Positions 17,761-27,008 of a DNA stretch of 64,000 nt are shown piece by piece (position 1 is the stretch's first letter; the number at the start of each line of letters is the position of its first letter). A program made the position numbers and the translations under genes. The stretch is from Cyanobacterium stanieri PCC 7202 (lineage in GTDB: Bacteria > Cyanobacteriota > Cyanobacteriia > Cyanobacteriales > Cyanobacteriaceae): assembly GCA_000317655.1 (NCBI GenBank), contig CP003940.1, forward strand, positions 2,861,547-2,925,546, read 5' to 3'. Below the pieces are notes generated by a model. The model was given only the letters and a program-made list of their open reading frames with translations. It was not told where the DNA came from and made no database searches.

Positions 17761-18474
17761 TTGATATTTATTTTGAAAAATCCTTCTTTAGGTATTAATA
17801 TTAAACAGCTTCATTTTGGCTGGAATTCTCAAACCCCCGTCTTAAATGGCTGTGATTTGGCCGTGCCAGAGGGGGAGTTTTGGATGTTGTTGGGAGATAA
17901 TGGTTGTGGAAAATCCACTTTACTGAGATTGATTGGTGGAATTTTATCCCCAGATCAAGGTACTATTGATATAAATAATCCTCTAGGGTTTGTTTTTCAA
18001 AATCCAGATCATCAGTTAGTAATGCCCACGGTAGCCGCAGATATTGCTTTTGGTTTGGTAGAGGAAAAGTTGACTTTACCAGAGGTAAAAGTCAGGGTAA
18101 AAGAGGCTTTAATGGCGGTTAATCTCCTTGATTTGGAAAGAAGACCTATTTATGCCCTGAGTGGAGGACAAAAACAACGGATTGCCATTGCAGGGGCGAT
18201 CGCCCGTCATTGTAAAGTATTATTATTAGATGAACCTACTGCATTATTAGATCCAGATACCCAGATAGAATTGGTTGCCCTAGTACAAAAAATAGTCAAA
18301 GAAAGGGGTATTACAGCCCTCTGGGTAACTCACCGTCTCGAAGAATTAGCCTACGCCGATGGTTATTTTTTGCTCGATAAGGGAAAAGTAATCAAAAAAG
18401 GAAAACCCCAGGACTTATTCCCCCAGTTGTTAAGGGAGACGAACATTAAAGATACAATGGAAAAATGGCGTTAG
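17761..18474 (+). CDS. ECF/CbiO-type ABC transporter ATP-binding protein
   Basis: About 237 residues. Walker A GDNGCGKST at 45-53, Q-loop GFVFQNPDHQLVMPTVAADIAFGL, signature LSGGQKQR near 139-146, and Walker B VLLLDEPTALLDPD. The QNPDxQ motif is typical of energy-coupling-factor (CbiO/EcfA) ATPases, which drive vitamin or metal import. There is no ATG near the 5' end; TTG 17761 is the best visible start, but GTG or an unusual codon nearby is possible. No membrane partner is adjacent, so the substrate is unknown. Confidence 0.85.
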   Translation: MIFILKNPSLGINIKQLHFGWNSQTPVLNGCDLAVPEGEFWMLLGDNGCGKSTLLRLIGGILSPDQGTIDINNPLGFVFQNPDHQLVMPTVAADIAFGLVEEKLTLPEVKVRVKEALMAVNLLDLERRPIYALSGGQKQRIAIAGAIARHCKVLLLDEPTALLDPDTQIELVALVQKIVKERGITALWVTHRLEELAYADGYFLLDKGKVIKKGKPQDLFPQLLRETNIKDTMEKWR

Positions 18475-18502
18475 TGATTTTAGATATGATTTATCATGGA
18501 GG

Positions 18503-18534
18503 TGGGCAATGGGGAATAGGCAATAGGCAATAGG
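18503..18534. repeat. Heptamer repeat (GGCAATA type)
   Basis: Tandem GGGCAAT/GGGAATA/GGCAATA units in the spacer between the ABC ATPase and the pentapeptide gene; same class as the other heptamer runs in the window. Confidence 0.8.
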
Positions 18535-18640
18535 TGATAATATTTTAAATACTAAGTTATTGGAATAATTTAACTATATTTCATCCCCTAATTAAGCAAT
18601 GCCGAAAAATAATCAGTTTAGCAAAAAATAAATTTTTTAT

Positions 18641-19117
18641 ATGTTATCTAAATTAATAAAATTAACCCTTTCTCTACTAATTGTATTTGTAACCCTAATC
18701 AATCCAGCCCAAGCCCTAGATTATACCAAAGCCCATTTAGTAGAATCAGATTTTTCAGGACAAGATTTGAGCGGTTCAACTTTTAATAAAACGAACTTAC
18801 GCAGTAGTGACTTTACCAATGCTAACCTATCTAACGTCAGTTTTTTTGGAGCCAATCTCGACTCTGCCAACCTAGAAGGGGCGAATCTAACCAATGCCGT
18901 TTTAGACTCTGCTAGGGTAACCAGGGCAAATCTCCATAATGCAGTCTTAGAAGGTGCCTTCGCTACCAATACCAAATTTGAAAAAGCCAACATCGAAGGT
19001 GCCGATTTTACTGATGTACTTTTGCGCCCTGATGTGGAAGAAATGTTATGCGAGGTGGCTTCGGGTATAAATCCCGTTACAGGAAGAAATACCCGTGACA
19101 CCCTTTATTGTCCTTAA
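18641..19117 (+). CDS. Secreted pentapeptide-repeat protein (probable thylakoid lumen)
   Basis: 158 residues. Signal peptide about 1-25 ending PAQA, then roughly 16 pentapeptide repeats of the A(D/N)LxX type (residues about 37-125), which form a right-handed quadrilateral beta helix. The C-terminal cap LLRPDVEEMLCEVASGINPVTGRNTRDTLYC contains two cysteines. It closely resembles plant lumenal pentapeptide proteins (TL17/TL20.3 type), so I infer export to the thylakoid lumen or periplasm. Molecular role unknown. Confidence 0.87.
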   Translation: MLSKLIKLTLSLLIVFVTLINPAQALDYTKAHLVESDFSGQDLSGSTFNKTNLRSSDFTNANLSNVSFFGANLDSANLEGANLTNAVLDSARVTRANLHNAVLEGAFATNTKFEKANIEGADFTDVLLRPDVEEMLCEVASGINPVTGRNTRDTLYCP

Positions 19118-19198
19118 GGTTATCAATTAGAAAACATTTATCCCCTGTTGTTGTCTTGGGTATCTCTCCTGCCTTGGCAGGGGAAGAGGGCTATATAA

Positions 19199-22100
19199 TT
19201 AAATTTTCTTATTAGAAATAAGAGAATAACTAGCAATTTCCCAAGGTTTAATCACATTATTATCATCAATCTTATTAAGATGATTTTCCAAAATATTAAC
19301 CTTGTTTTTGATTTTTAAATCTAAACTATTTTTTAAGTCAAAATTAACAACTTTATTCCCTGATTGATAACAACGTAAAATGATTTGATTATCATCATCA
19401 TAACTCCGTTTAAAGCTCATTAAAATTAAACCATCTGCACCTAGGTTAAAAAATTCTTGGCTTTCGGGTAAATAACTAAAACTCTCCTCCTCATTATCCA
19501 AAATTAACACTTGTAAAGGGACATTTAATTCATAGCTCCTATTAATTGTCTTTGCCTCCTGCCAACTATTTTGATGGGGATAAATACCGTAGGTAAATTC
19601 ATGTATCATCATATCGGAAGTAGAGTCAGGCCATTTTGGACTACGCAGTAAACTTAGGCGGATTTGGTTGGGCTTAAAATCATGACCATACTTACAATTG
19701 TTTAGTAAACTTACACCATATTTATCATTACTCAAATCAACCCAATGATGGGCGCAAATTTCCCATTTGGCTTTTTCTAAAGCCGTCTGAGGATTGGTAT
19801 TATATTCCATGACGGCGCAGGGAGTTTCATAATGGGCGATCGCACTTTCAAAATTGAGAGGAAAATTAACTTTTAATAGGGTATATTCTTCCTGCCAATC
19901 GACCTTGTTTTCTATATAAAGAATGGGACTATTACAGTGTAGGATATATTTTTGAGTAAAGGTGGATTTATTATATTTTTTGACGATTTTTATTACCTGT
20001 CTTAAAGTTCCTTTTTCTAGCCATTCAATACTAATTAGTTTAGTTTTTTCTAAGGGATACTTTTCATAATTAGGATCAATATTCCAAGCATCCCAGTATT
20101 GTCCCTTATCTTGGAATAGTTGTAACTCGTTGCCCTCTCCTCCCAAAATTTCTTGACCAATTTTATAATCATAAATACTGGTTAAGTTGCCCGTGTGAGG
20201 ATTAATTGTTGCTTGTATATATTCATTTTCTAAAATGAAGTTTATTTCTGCTGATATTTTTTGCTCGTCAGTTAATAATTGCTGATCTTTTTTTACTTCG
20301 GATTGGGGAGAATTATCGGGATATTCTTTTCCTTGTGTTGGAGTAAGAGTAAGCTGAGTATAACCCAATGGGGGAATATTCTCTACCCATACCAATAATT
20401 TATTATCTTCAGTAATTTGGGTTGGTAAAATATCGCCTTGAGAATCTCTGACTTGACAATTTTGATTATCAATATCTATTTTCACTATTTCCGAGCGTTG
20501 CCAGTTTAAGCTATTAAAAATAATTACTCTTTTTTCTTTTTTATTTCTATCTACTTTTTTCTTACTAATTTTAAGGGCGATCGCCTTTAGACTTTCCTTT
20601 AAAATAAACTCTCCCCGCTCAACGACCTCCTGCCAAATAACATTAGCATCATCAAAAACAGGATTAATAGAAGTTCCGGGAAGAATATCATGAAATTGAT
20701 TTAATAATATTTTTTTCCATAATTCATCAATTTCTACTTGATTATTGTTATTACCAGATATACTAATATTATATTTTTTATTTAATAAATAATTAATTGT
20801 ACTAAATAATTCAGCCTGAAAAAGTATTTTTTCACAATATCTATTAAAATATTTTTGATCTCCATGGGTAGTATAACAACCCCGATGCAACTCTAAATAA
20901 AGTTCCTCATTCCACACAGGAATATTATTACTTAAACCACTACTAATTATATCCAAATAATCCTCTGCCTCTGTAAAATTAACCCGAGGAAAAAATGGAG
21001 ATTCATCATAACGTGTCACTACATCCAACATATCACGGGTAGGCCCTCCCCCATGATCACCTACCCCCGGCAACCAAAAAATATCCCCTAACCCCGTTTC
21101 TTTTTCCCAGTCCACACTATAATCAGTCATCACCACAGGATTAGTATTCATCACCCCTGCAATATTGGGGGGAGACATGGCAGTAAAAATACCACTACCA
21201 TCAGGAGACTGCCACCAAAAACAACCATGGGGAAATTTATTCGTATCATTCCAGTGTAATTTACCCGTGACGAAATAGTCTATTTCTCCTAAACGAAGAA
21301 TTTGCGGTAATTGGGCAGGAAAACCAAAACTATCGGGCAACCATGCCACTCGATTATATCGATCAAATTTTTCTTTAAAATATTTTTGTCCATATAATAC
21401 TTGTCTAACAAGGGATTCTCCACTGATTAAATTAACTTCAGGCTCAACCCACATCCCTCCTAATATTTCCCAAGTATTATTTTTAACCTTAGCTTGAATT
21501 TGTTTAAAAAGAGGTTGATTGTTACTTTCTATCCATTGATAAAGATAAGCTGTGGTATGTCCAAAAGTTAATTTTGTAAAATCTTTCTGTAAATTTAAGA
21601 CTGAATTAAAAGTTCTTTGAGCGACGTTATAAGTTTCATCCATTGTCCATAACCATGCCATATCCAAATGGGCATGACCTAATAAATGGAAGTTTCTTTT
21701 TTTGATATATTTGGATAGAGGTAATAGTTTTTTGCGTAGGTCAATTAAAGATTGATTAAATAAGTTTTGATCATCTATGTTTTGCCAATTTATTTGATTA
21801 ATAGCATTTTCTAAATCTAGGTTATGCTCAGGATGAAATTCATCGATATATTTTCCTAAAACTGTCAACTCATTAGCCACAAAACTAGGATCGATTTTGT
21901 CATATTTACTTTCATAAAAACATCGAGAAGCCATTAAACCACCAATGTCATGACTAGGGCTAGTTAATTTTAAACTGATGATAAATTCTTGATTGGGTTG
22001 AGCATTATTGGTTATTAAAACTCTACTGGATGAATCGAATAAATCCCCTTCACAAACTAACTGATGATTAATATATATTTCAGCAGATTCTGCCCACCAA

Positions 22101-22360
22101 GTTAAGCCAATTCGTAATGATAAATTCTCGAGGGGATATTTATTTAAATTATGGGGAATAATAATTTTTTGAGCAAACCATCTTGTTTTATTACCTTTTT
22201 CCCACACTAAATATTGTTTCTCGTTGACTTTTCCTTGTTGCCAATTCTCCCCGATATTTAACGGGGGTTTTTCTAAATTTTGATCAATAAAAAACCAATT
22301 ATTTTGTATGTCTAATTCTGTTAAGGATTTTAGTCTATTGATGGTTTGCTCAATTGTCAT
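19199..22360 (-). CDS. Glycoside hydrolase family 38 alpha-mannosidase
   Basis: 1053 residues, the usual size of bacterial GH38 enzymes. Zinc site HAHLDMAWLW (His229, His231, Asp233), catalytic nucleophile Asp343 in WLPDSFGFP, FHDILPGTSINPVF further on, and a long C-terminal beta domain. N-terminal jelly-roll-like region about 30-150 (WWAESAEIYINHQLVCEGD). No signal peptide, so cytoplasmic. It removes alpha-mannose from glycans or internal glycosides. Stand-alone gene; no sugar transporter is next to it. Confidence 0.92.
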   Translation of the reverse strand: MTIEQTINRLKSLTELDIQNNWFFIDQNLEKPPLNIGENWQQGKVNEKQYLVWEKGNKTRWFAQKIIIPHNLNKYPLENLSLRIGLTWWAESAEIYINHQLVCEGDLFDSSSRVLITNNAQPNQEFIISLKLTSPSHDIGGLMASRCFYESKYDKIDPSFVANELTVLGKYIDEFHPEHNLDLENAINQINWQNIDDQNLFNQSLIDLRKKLLPLSKYIKKRNFHLLGHAHLDMAWLWTMDETYNVAQRTFNSVLNLQKDFTKLTFGHTTAYLYQWIESNNQPLFKQIQAKVKNNTWEILGGMWVEPEVNLISGESLVRQVLYGQKYFKEKFDRYNRVAWLPDSFGFPAQLPQILRLGEIDYFVTGKLHWNDTNKFPHGCFWWQSPDGSGIFTAMSPPNIAGVMNTNPVVMTDYSVDWEKETGLGDIFWLPGVGDHGGGPTRDMLDVVTRYDESPFFPRVNFTEAEDYLDIISSGLSNNIPVWNEELYLELHRGCYTTHGDQKYFNRYCEKILFQAELFSTINYLLNKKYNISISGNNNNQVEIDELWKKILLNQFHDILPGTSINPVFDDANVIWQEVVERGEFILKESLKAIALKISKKKVDRNKKEKRVIIFNSLNWQRSEIVKIDIDNQNCQVRDSQGDILPTQITEDNKLLVWVENIPPLGYTQLTLTPTQGKEYPDNSPQSEVKKDQQLLTDEQKISAEINFILENEYIQATINPHTGNLTSIYDYKIGQEILGGEGNELQLFQDKGQYWDAWNIDPNYEKYPLEKTKLISIEWLEKGTLRQVIKIVKKYNKSTFTQKYILHCNSPILYIENKVDWQEEYTLLKVNFPLNFESAIAHYETPCAVMEYNTNPQTALEKAKWEICAHHWVDLSNDKYGVSLLNNCKYGHDFKPNQIRLSLLRSPKWPDSTSDMMIHEFTYGIYPHQNSWQEAKTINRSYELNVPLQVLILDNEEESFSYLPESQEFFNLGADGLILMSFKRSYDDDNQIILRCYQSGNKVVNFDLKNSLDLKIKNKVNILENHLNKIDDNNVIKPWEIASYSLISNKKI

Positions 22361-22521
22361 AGGAAAAGTACATTTTATGATTATATAATCAAAGATTATA
22401 AGGGCGATCGCCCTTAATTTTTAGTCACAAAATTAATTTTTTTATCATAAACTGCTCAAAATAGATTAATTATGTAAAAGTAGAGATAGGGTAAATAAGT
22501 AATTTTACGCAGGGGGGCAAG

Positions 22522-23049
22522 ATGATGAGTAACCAAAAATTAGAAAACAAAAAAATATCCCTAGGCTTTCATAAAATAGTCGTCACTTTAGACTACCCAG
22601 AAACAAACATGGAAGTCTATCAACAAGCCTTAGACATTGCCGAAAAATATCGAGGGCAACTAACACTATGTCACTGCTTACATGAAAATCTATCCCATAA
22701 CGCAGACTTGTTAATGCCTTCGGTGGTTGGTAGCGGTATGTACGCCTCAGAAGTATGGGAAACAGAACAAGAAATTTTAGAAAATAATCGAAAAAAAATC
22801 ACTGAATGGCTAGAATCTTTACAAGCCCAAGCAGAAGAAAAACAAATAAGATGCGAATATGTTTGCCTCACGGGTAATATTGCCTCAGAAATTTGTGAAT
22901 TGGCAGAAGAATGGGATGCTGATTTAATAGTTACAGGGCGCCGTGGTTTAAAAGGCTTGGGAGAGGCTTTATTGGGTAGTGTCAGTAATTATATTGTCCA
23001 CCATGCCCCTTGTACGGTTTTAGTGATTCAACATGGCGATAAAAAATAA
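22522..23049 (+). CDS. Universal stress protein (UspA family)
   Basis: 175 residues. Start ATG 22522 (two ATGs in a row) behind a G-rich ribosome site. The ATP-binding pattern G-2x-G-9x-GS is seen in GRRGLKGLGEALLGSVSNYIV, and HKIVVTLDYPE forms the first strand. An acidic helix-rich insert (about 60-100) is typical of cyanobacterial USPs. Probably a cytoplasmic ATP-binding dimer that responds to stress. No partner gene is obvious. Confidence 0.9.
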   Translation: MMSNQKLENKKISLGFHKIVVTLDYPETNMEVYQQALDIAEKYRGQLTLCHCLHENLSHNADLLMPSVVGSGMYASEVWETEQEILENNRKKITEWLESLQAQAEEKQIRCEYVCLTGNIASEICELAEEWDADLIVTGRRGLKGLGEALLGSVSNYIVHHAPCTVLVIQHGDKK

Positions 23050-23064
23050 TCACCTCTAATGATT

Positions 23065-23646
23065 TCAACTATCACTCAAAAATCTGTCAACCCTTTCTAA
23101 AACTCTCCCATCACTAATCATCCATTTGTGATTTAAAACAGGGATACTTTCTTGGGGAATACCCGCCATCACCGAACTTTTGGCTGGAAAAATCATGAGG
23201 TCATAGGGTGTCCATAAAAAAAGAGATTTAATCCCTGATAAATTTTCTTTTAAATCTTTATTTAAGTCTAATAAAAATTCACTTTCCGGACGCATTTGTT
23301 TAATGCCCTCAAAGGGTAATAAATAAGCCGTGAGAGTGCCGTTATTTGGTGCTGAAATGCTGATATACTTATCCACCTTTTTATTTCCCTCCATCCTTTG
23401 TAAATAGTAACGGGTAACTAAACCTCCCATACTAAAACCGATTAAGTCTATTTTTTGCCCTATGCTAAAAGTATTATCAATATACTTTTTTACCTGCTCT
23501 GCCAATATTTTTAAATCCGCTGTTCCATAATTAGGAGTTAAATCAATACTGTGTATTTCATATCCTTTTGCTATTAAATAAGATGACATTTTATTAAAGA
23601 CAATACTTTTATCAACAAAACCGTGAATTAATAAAACAGGATTCAT
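23065..23646 (-). CDS. Lipase-like alpha/beta hydrolase
   Basis: 193 residues from ATG 23646; the frame is open to TTG 23682, which adds 12 residues. VLLIHGFVDKSIVFN gives the oxyanion region, the nucleophile elbow is GFSMG (Ser in LIGFSMGGLVTRYYLQ), and acid and His positions are later (SVMAGIPQES, LNHKWMISDGRVL). This matches PGAP1-like/triacylglycerol lipase-type hydrolases of cyanobacteria. Natural substrate unknown. Convergent with the universal stress gene (15-base gap). Confidence 0.82.
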   Translation of the reverse strand: MNPVLLIHGFVDKSIVFNKMSSYLIAKGYEIHSIDLTPNYGTADLKILAEQVKKYIDNTFSIGQKIDLIGFSMGGLVTRYYLQRMEGNKKVDKYISISAPNNGTLTAYLLPFEGIKQMRPESEFLLDLNKDLKENLSGIKSLFLWTPYDLMIFPAKSSVMAGIPQESIPVLNHKWMISDGRVLERVDRFLSDS

Positions 23647-23787
23647 AATAATGGAGGATTCAAAGCGACTTTTACTGAGCAACCATCGAAGTATGCCCTA
23701 CCTTTACGGTTGCACTTTTTCATCAAACCTTGATTAATAGTTGTTACAATTTATTACAGAAGCTATTATTTATAGAAAAAATATACT

Positions 23788-24543
23788 ATGCAATTAACAT
23801 GGTTTGATAGTAACTCTTGGTTAATCGAGATTGCTGATAAAAGAATTTTACTAGACCCTTGGTTAGTGGGAACGTTAACTTTTGGTAATTTAAACTGGTT
23901 ATTTGAGGGAAAAAAATGTAGTCCTCCACCAATCCCCGAAAATATTGACTTTATTTTACTTTCTCAAGGCTTAGAAGACCACGCGCATCCTGCCACCCTC
24001 AAGGAATTGGATCATAATATTGCGGTTGTAGCCTCTCCCAATGCCACAAAAGTATGTCAAGAGTTAGGTTATCAACATATAACCACCCTCAACCATGGTG
24101 AAAGTCACATCATCGATGGGAAAATTGAAATCAAGGCCGTGAAAGGTTCTCCTGTAGGCCCTACTTTGGTGGAAAATGGTTATATTATCAAGGATTTGAC
24201 TAATGGAGATTCTCTATATTATGAACCCCATGGCTTCCACTCTCAAAATTTGCAGACAGAGACGAATATAAAAGCCATTATTACCCCTCTCACCAATATT
24301 AAGATACCCCTGATTGGTCCTGTGATTAAGGGGCAAAAGAGCGCTTTGGAAGTGTGCAAATGGCTTAAGCCTGAATATATTTTACCTACGGCGGCGGGGG
24401 GCGATATTGAGTTTAAGGGATTTTTAATTAATTTATTGAAGGAGGAGGGAAGTCTGGACAGTTTTCGCTCGATGTTGAAAAATGAAAACTTATCCACTCA
24501 GGTGATTGAGCCTCAGCCCTATGAGGCAGTGACTTTAAGTTAG
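23788..24543 (+). CDS. Metallo-beta-lactamase-fold hydrolase (UlaG-like)
   Basis: 251 residues. LTWFDSNSWLIEIADKRILLDPWL is the first strand pair of the fold; the metal motif is degenerate (LLSQGLEDHAHPATL in place of SHxHxDH), with Asp/His retained, and later IITPLTN and LPTAAGGD. It belongs to the cyanobacterial and plant MBL-fold group related to UlaG. Catalytic activity is uncertain because the second His of HxHxDH is not obvious. Convergent with the pseudouridine synthase gene. Confidence 0.78.
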   Translation: MQLTWFDSNSWLIEIADKRILLDPWLVGTLTFGNLNWLFEGKKCSPPPIPENIDFILLSQGLEDHAHPATLKELDHNIAVVASPNATKVCQELGYQHITTLNHGESHIIDGKIEIKAVKGSPVGPTLVENGYIIKDLTNGDSLYYEPHGFHSQNLQTETNIKAIITPLTNIKIPLIGPVIKGQKSALEVCKWLKPEYILPTAAGGDIEFKGFLINLLKEEGSLDSFRSMLKNENLSTQVIEPQPYEAVTLS

Positions 24544-24560
24544 GCAAAAGATAGTAATTG

Positions 24561-25508
24561 TCAAAGCCTATTTCTGAGCACTTTAACTAATTTTTCCATT
24601 TCTGGAGGAATAGGGGCGATCGCACTTAATTCCTCTCCAGAGACGGGGTGAGTAAGGGTAAGCCGAAAGGCGTGTAAGGCTTGTCCTGTGAGATTTACCC
24701 CCACCGAATGACCAGATCCGTAGAGGGGATCACCAATGATAGGATGCCCCATCTGGGTGCTGTGTACCCTAATTTGATGAGTCCGCCCAGTTTCTAACCT
24801 AAAATGTAACCACGAATAATTACCTAACCTTTCCCTTACCTGCCAATGGGTAAGCGCCTTTTTTCCTCCTTTTTCCAAAGGTACCACCGCCATTTTTTTT
24901 CGCTGGGTAGGGTGACGACCAATAGGCAGATCAATTGTACCATTATCCTCAGAAAAGGAACCATAAACCACCGCTAAATATTCCCTTCGGGCAGTTTTTG
25001 CCCTAATTTGACCTTGTAAGTCATGTAACACAGGCTCAGTTTTTGCCACCACCATCGCCCCCGTGGTGTCCTTATCAAGGCGATGAACAATCCCAGGACG
25101 TTCTACCCCCCCGATGCCCTTTAAGTCAGGACAATGAGCCAACAAAGCATTAACCAAAGTACCTTTACTATGACCGGGGGCAGGATGTACTACAAAATTA
25201 GCAGGTTTATTGATAATGATTAAAAATTCATCCTCATAGAGAATATCAAGGGGGATTTCTTGGGCTTCAATATGGGAAGGTACTGCGGCGGGAATATGGA
25301 CATGGATTTTATCACCCTGTTTAAGGGTTTCCTTTTTTTGGGTACAAAGTCGATCATTTAGATACACCTGTCCATCTTCAATCAACTTTTGCACCCGAGA
25401 GCGAGACAAATCAGTCAAATTTTCTGCTAACCATAGATCAATCCTAATTTTGTTAGCATCCACCACAAAATCTCGAAACTGGCAATTTGTCTCCACCTCA
25501 TTGATCAC
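24561..25508 (-). CDS. RluD-type 23S rRNA pseudouridine synthase
   Basis: 315 residues from GTG 25508. N-terminal S4 RNA-binding domain (about 22-75: RIDLWLAENLTDLSRSRVQKLIEDGQVYLN), then the RluA/RluD catalytic domain with HRLDKDTTG and Asp145 as nucleophile. RTHQIRVHSTQMGHPIIGDPLYG is the second family motif. It isomerises uridines in 23S rRNA. The exact target sites are not decidable from the sequence; RluD is the closest type because of the S4 domain. Confidence 0.9.
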   Translation of the reverse strand: MINEVETNCQFRDFVVDANKIRIDLWLAENLTDLSRSRVQKLIEDGQVYLNDRLCTQKKETLKQGDKIHVHIPAAVPSHIEAQEIPLDILYEDEFLIIINKPANFVVHPAPGHSKGTLVNALLAHCPDLKGIGGVERPGIVHRLDKDTTGAMVVAKTEPVLHDLQGQIRAKTARREYLAVVYGSFSEDNGTIDLPIGRHPTQRKKMAVVPLEKGGKKALTHWQVRERLGNYSWLHFRLETGRTHQIRVHSTQMGHPIIGDPLYGSGHSVGVNLTGQALHAFRLTLTHPVSGEELSAIAPIPPEMEKLVKVLRNRL

Positions 25509-25576
25509 TAAAATATAACCTCCCGAAAATTAAGATCTTTTCATTATCAATTTTCCATTATTCATTATCAATTAAT

Positions 25577-26737
25577 TTAATACCTAAAATTAATCAACTC
25601 AGAAATTGCCTTCACCCTTTCCAAATGACTTGGGGAAGTTTGACGAGAATCAGTAATCAACCAATCAAGCGCTGCCTCCTTAACATCGATGGCAGTTCCT
25701 TTTTTGTCCACACAGTAACGCCCAAACACCAATTTATCCACCAAGCGAACTCCTGTACCCAAGCGAGAATACTCAAAAATGACACTATTGTCCACTGTTG
25801 CCCCTTCACATATCCAACAATTAGGACCAATCATGGCAGGACCAACAATTTTTGCCCCATCTTCAACGTGAGTCATGCCACCGATGTAAACAGGACCTGT
25901 AATATCCACTTTATCCCAATTGATGGACACATTCACCCCTGTATAAATACCCGGTTTTACCTCTTTGCCCGGAATCTGTACATTTTTAATTTTCCCTAAT
26001 AATACTGAGCGAATCGCCTCCCAATAATCTGGCACTTTACCAATATCTACCCATTCAAAATCCATGTTGATGGCATAGAAAGGCAGATTTAATTCTACCA
26101 GATGGGGAAATAAATCCCCCCCGATGTCATATTCTTGGTTGGGGGGAATATAGTCAATGACTTCAGGCTCGAAAATGTAAATACCTGTATTTATTTCTGT
26201 GCTAAGGGCTTCTTCCACCGATGGTTTTTCCTGAAAGGTCAAAATTTTGCCATCCTCATCGGTAACTACTACCCCGTAGCTGGAGACGGCTTCCCTAGGT
26301 ACTGATTTGGTGATTACCGTTGCGATCGCCCCTTTTTCCTTATGACGACGTACCACCTCAGTCAAATCAAGATCAATCAAAGCATCTCCACACAACACCA
26401 CAAAGGTTTCATCAAAAAAAGGATTAAACTCTTGGATTCGCTTAATACCCCCAGCCGAACCCAAAGCATCACCTCGTAACTCCCCATCTACAATACTTCC
26501 CTCAAAAGAATAACCAATCTGAACCCCAAAACGTTGTCCATCACGGAAATAACTCTCGATTTGTTCCGCCAAATGACTTACATTCACCATCACCTGATCA
26601 AAACCATGTTGTCTCAACAACTCCAGCAAAAACTCCATTACAGGCTTTTGTAAAATCGGAATCAAAGGTTTAGGGATAGTGTGAGTAATAGGACGAATAC
26701 GAGTTCCCTTTCCCGCCGCCAAAATCATTGCTTTCAT
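25577..26737 (-). CDS. NDP-sugar pyrophosphorylase (mannose-1-P guanylyltransferase type)
   Basis: 386 residues. N-terminal nucleotidyltransferase with MKAMILAAGKGTRIRP and KPLIPILQKPVMEF; LGSAGGIKR and FVVLCGDALIDLDL form the active site. A left-handed beta-helix follows (about 260-330, hexapeptide-like IGGMTHVEDGAKIVGPAMIG). This layout fits GDP-mannose or glucose-1-P pyrophosphorylases that supply polysaccharide precursors. Substrate not determined. It may form an operon with the pseudouridine synthase gene 68 bases downstream. Confidence 0.87.
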   Translation of the reverse strand: MKAMILAAGKGTRIRPITHTIPKPLIPILQKPVMEFLLELLRQHGFDQVMVNVSHLAEQIESYFRDGQRFGVQIGYSFEGSIVDGELRGDALGSAGGIKRIQEFNPFFDETFVVLCGDALIDLDLTEVVRRHKEKGAIATVITKSVPREAVSSYGVVVTDEDGKILTFQEKPSVEEALSTEINTGIYIFEPEVIDYIPPNQEYDIGGDLFPHLVELNLPFYAINMDFEWVDIGKVPDYWEAIRSVLLGKIKNVQIPGKEVKPGIYTGVNVSINWDKVDITGPVYIGGMTHVEDGAKIVGPAMIGPNCWICEGATVDNSVIFEYSRLGTGVRLVDKLVFGRYCVDKKGTAIDVKEAALDWLITDSRQTSPSHLERVKAISELINFRY

Positions 26738-27008
26738 AGGAAAATATCAATTAAAAACTAAAAAATTATAAAAATAGACAGGCTTCAGACTCAAATGTTA
26801 ACACCTTTTATAGAGGTTTCTGCCTCTAATGTCACATCTTGAAAAGAAATATACTTACATATATCCCTTTACGTAGTCAATATATCTAACAAATTATAAC
26901 CCGTTAACTTTTTATGAGAATAAAACCCTCGATTATCAAAAATTGAGATAAACTAAAGTTAAATTTCCTGATGAATAATCAAAATTAGCTCGAAAGAGAA
27001 CAGAGTGA

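Noticed and set aside
24543..24561. Bidirectional terminator between the MBL-fold gene and the pseudouridine synthase gene
   Set aside because: Only a 5-base TAGGC/GCCTA repeat with a long loop; too weak.
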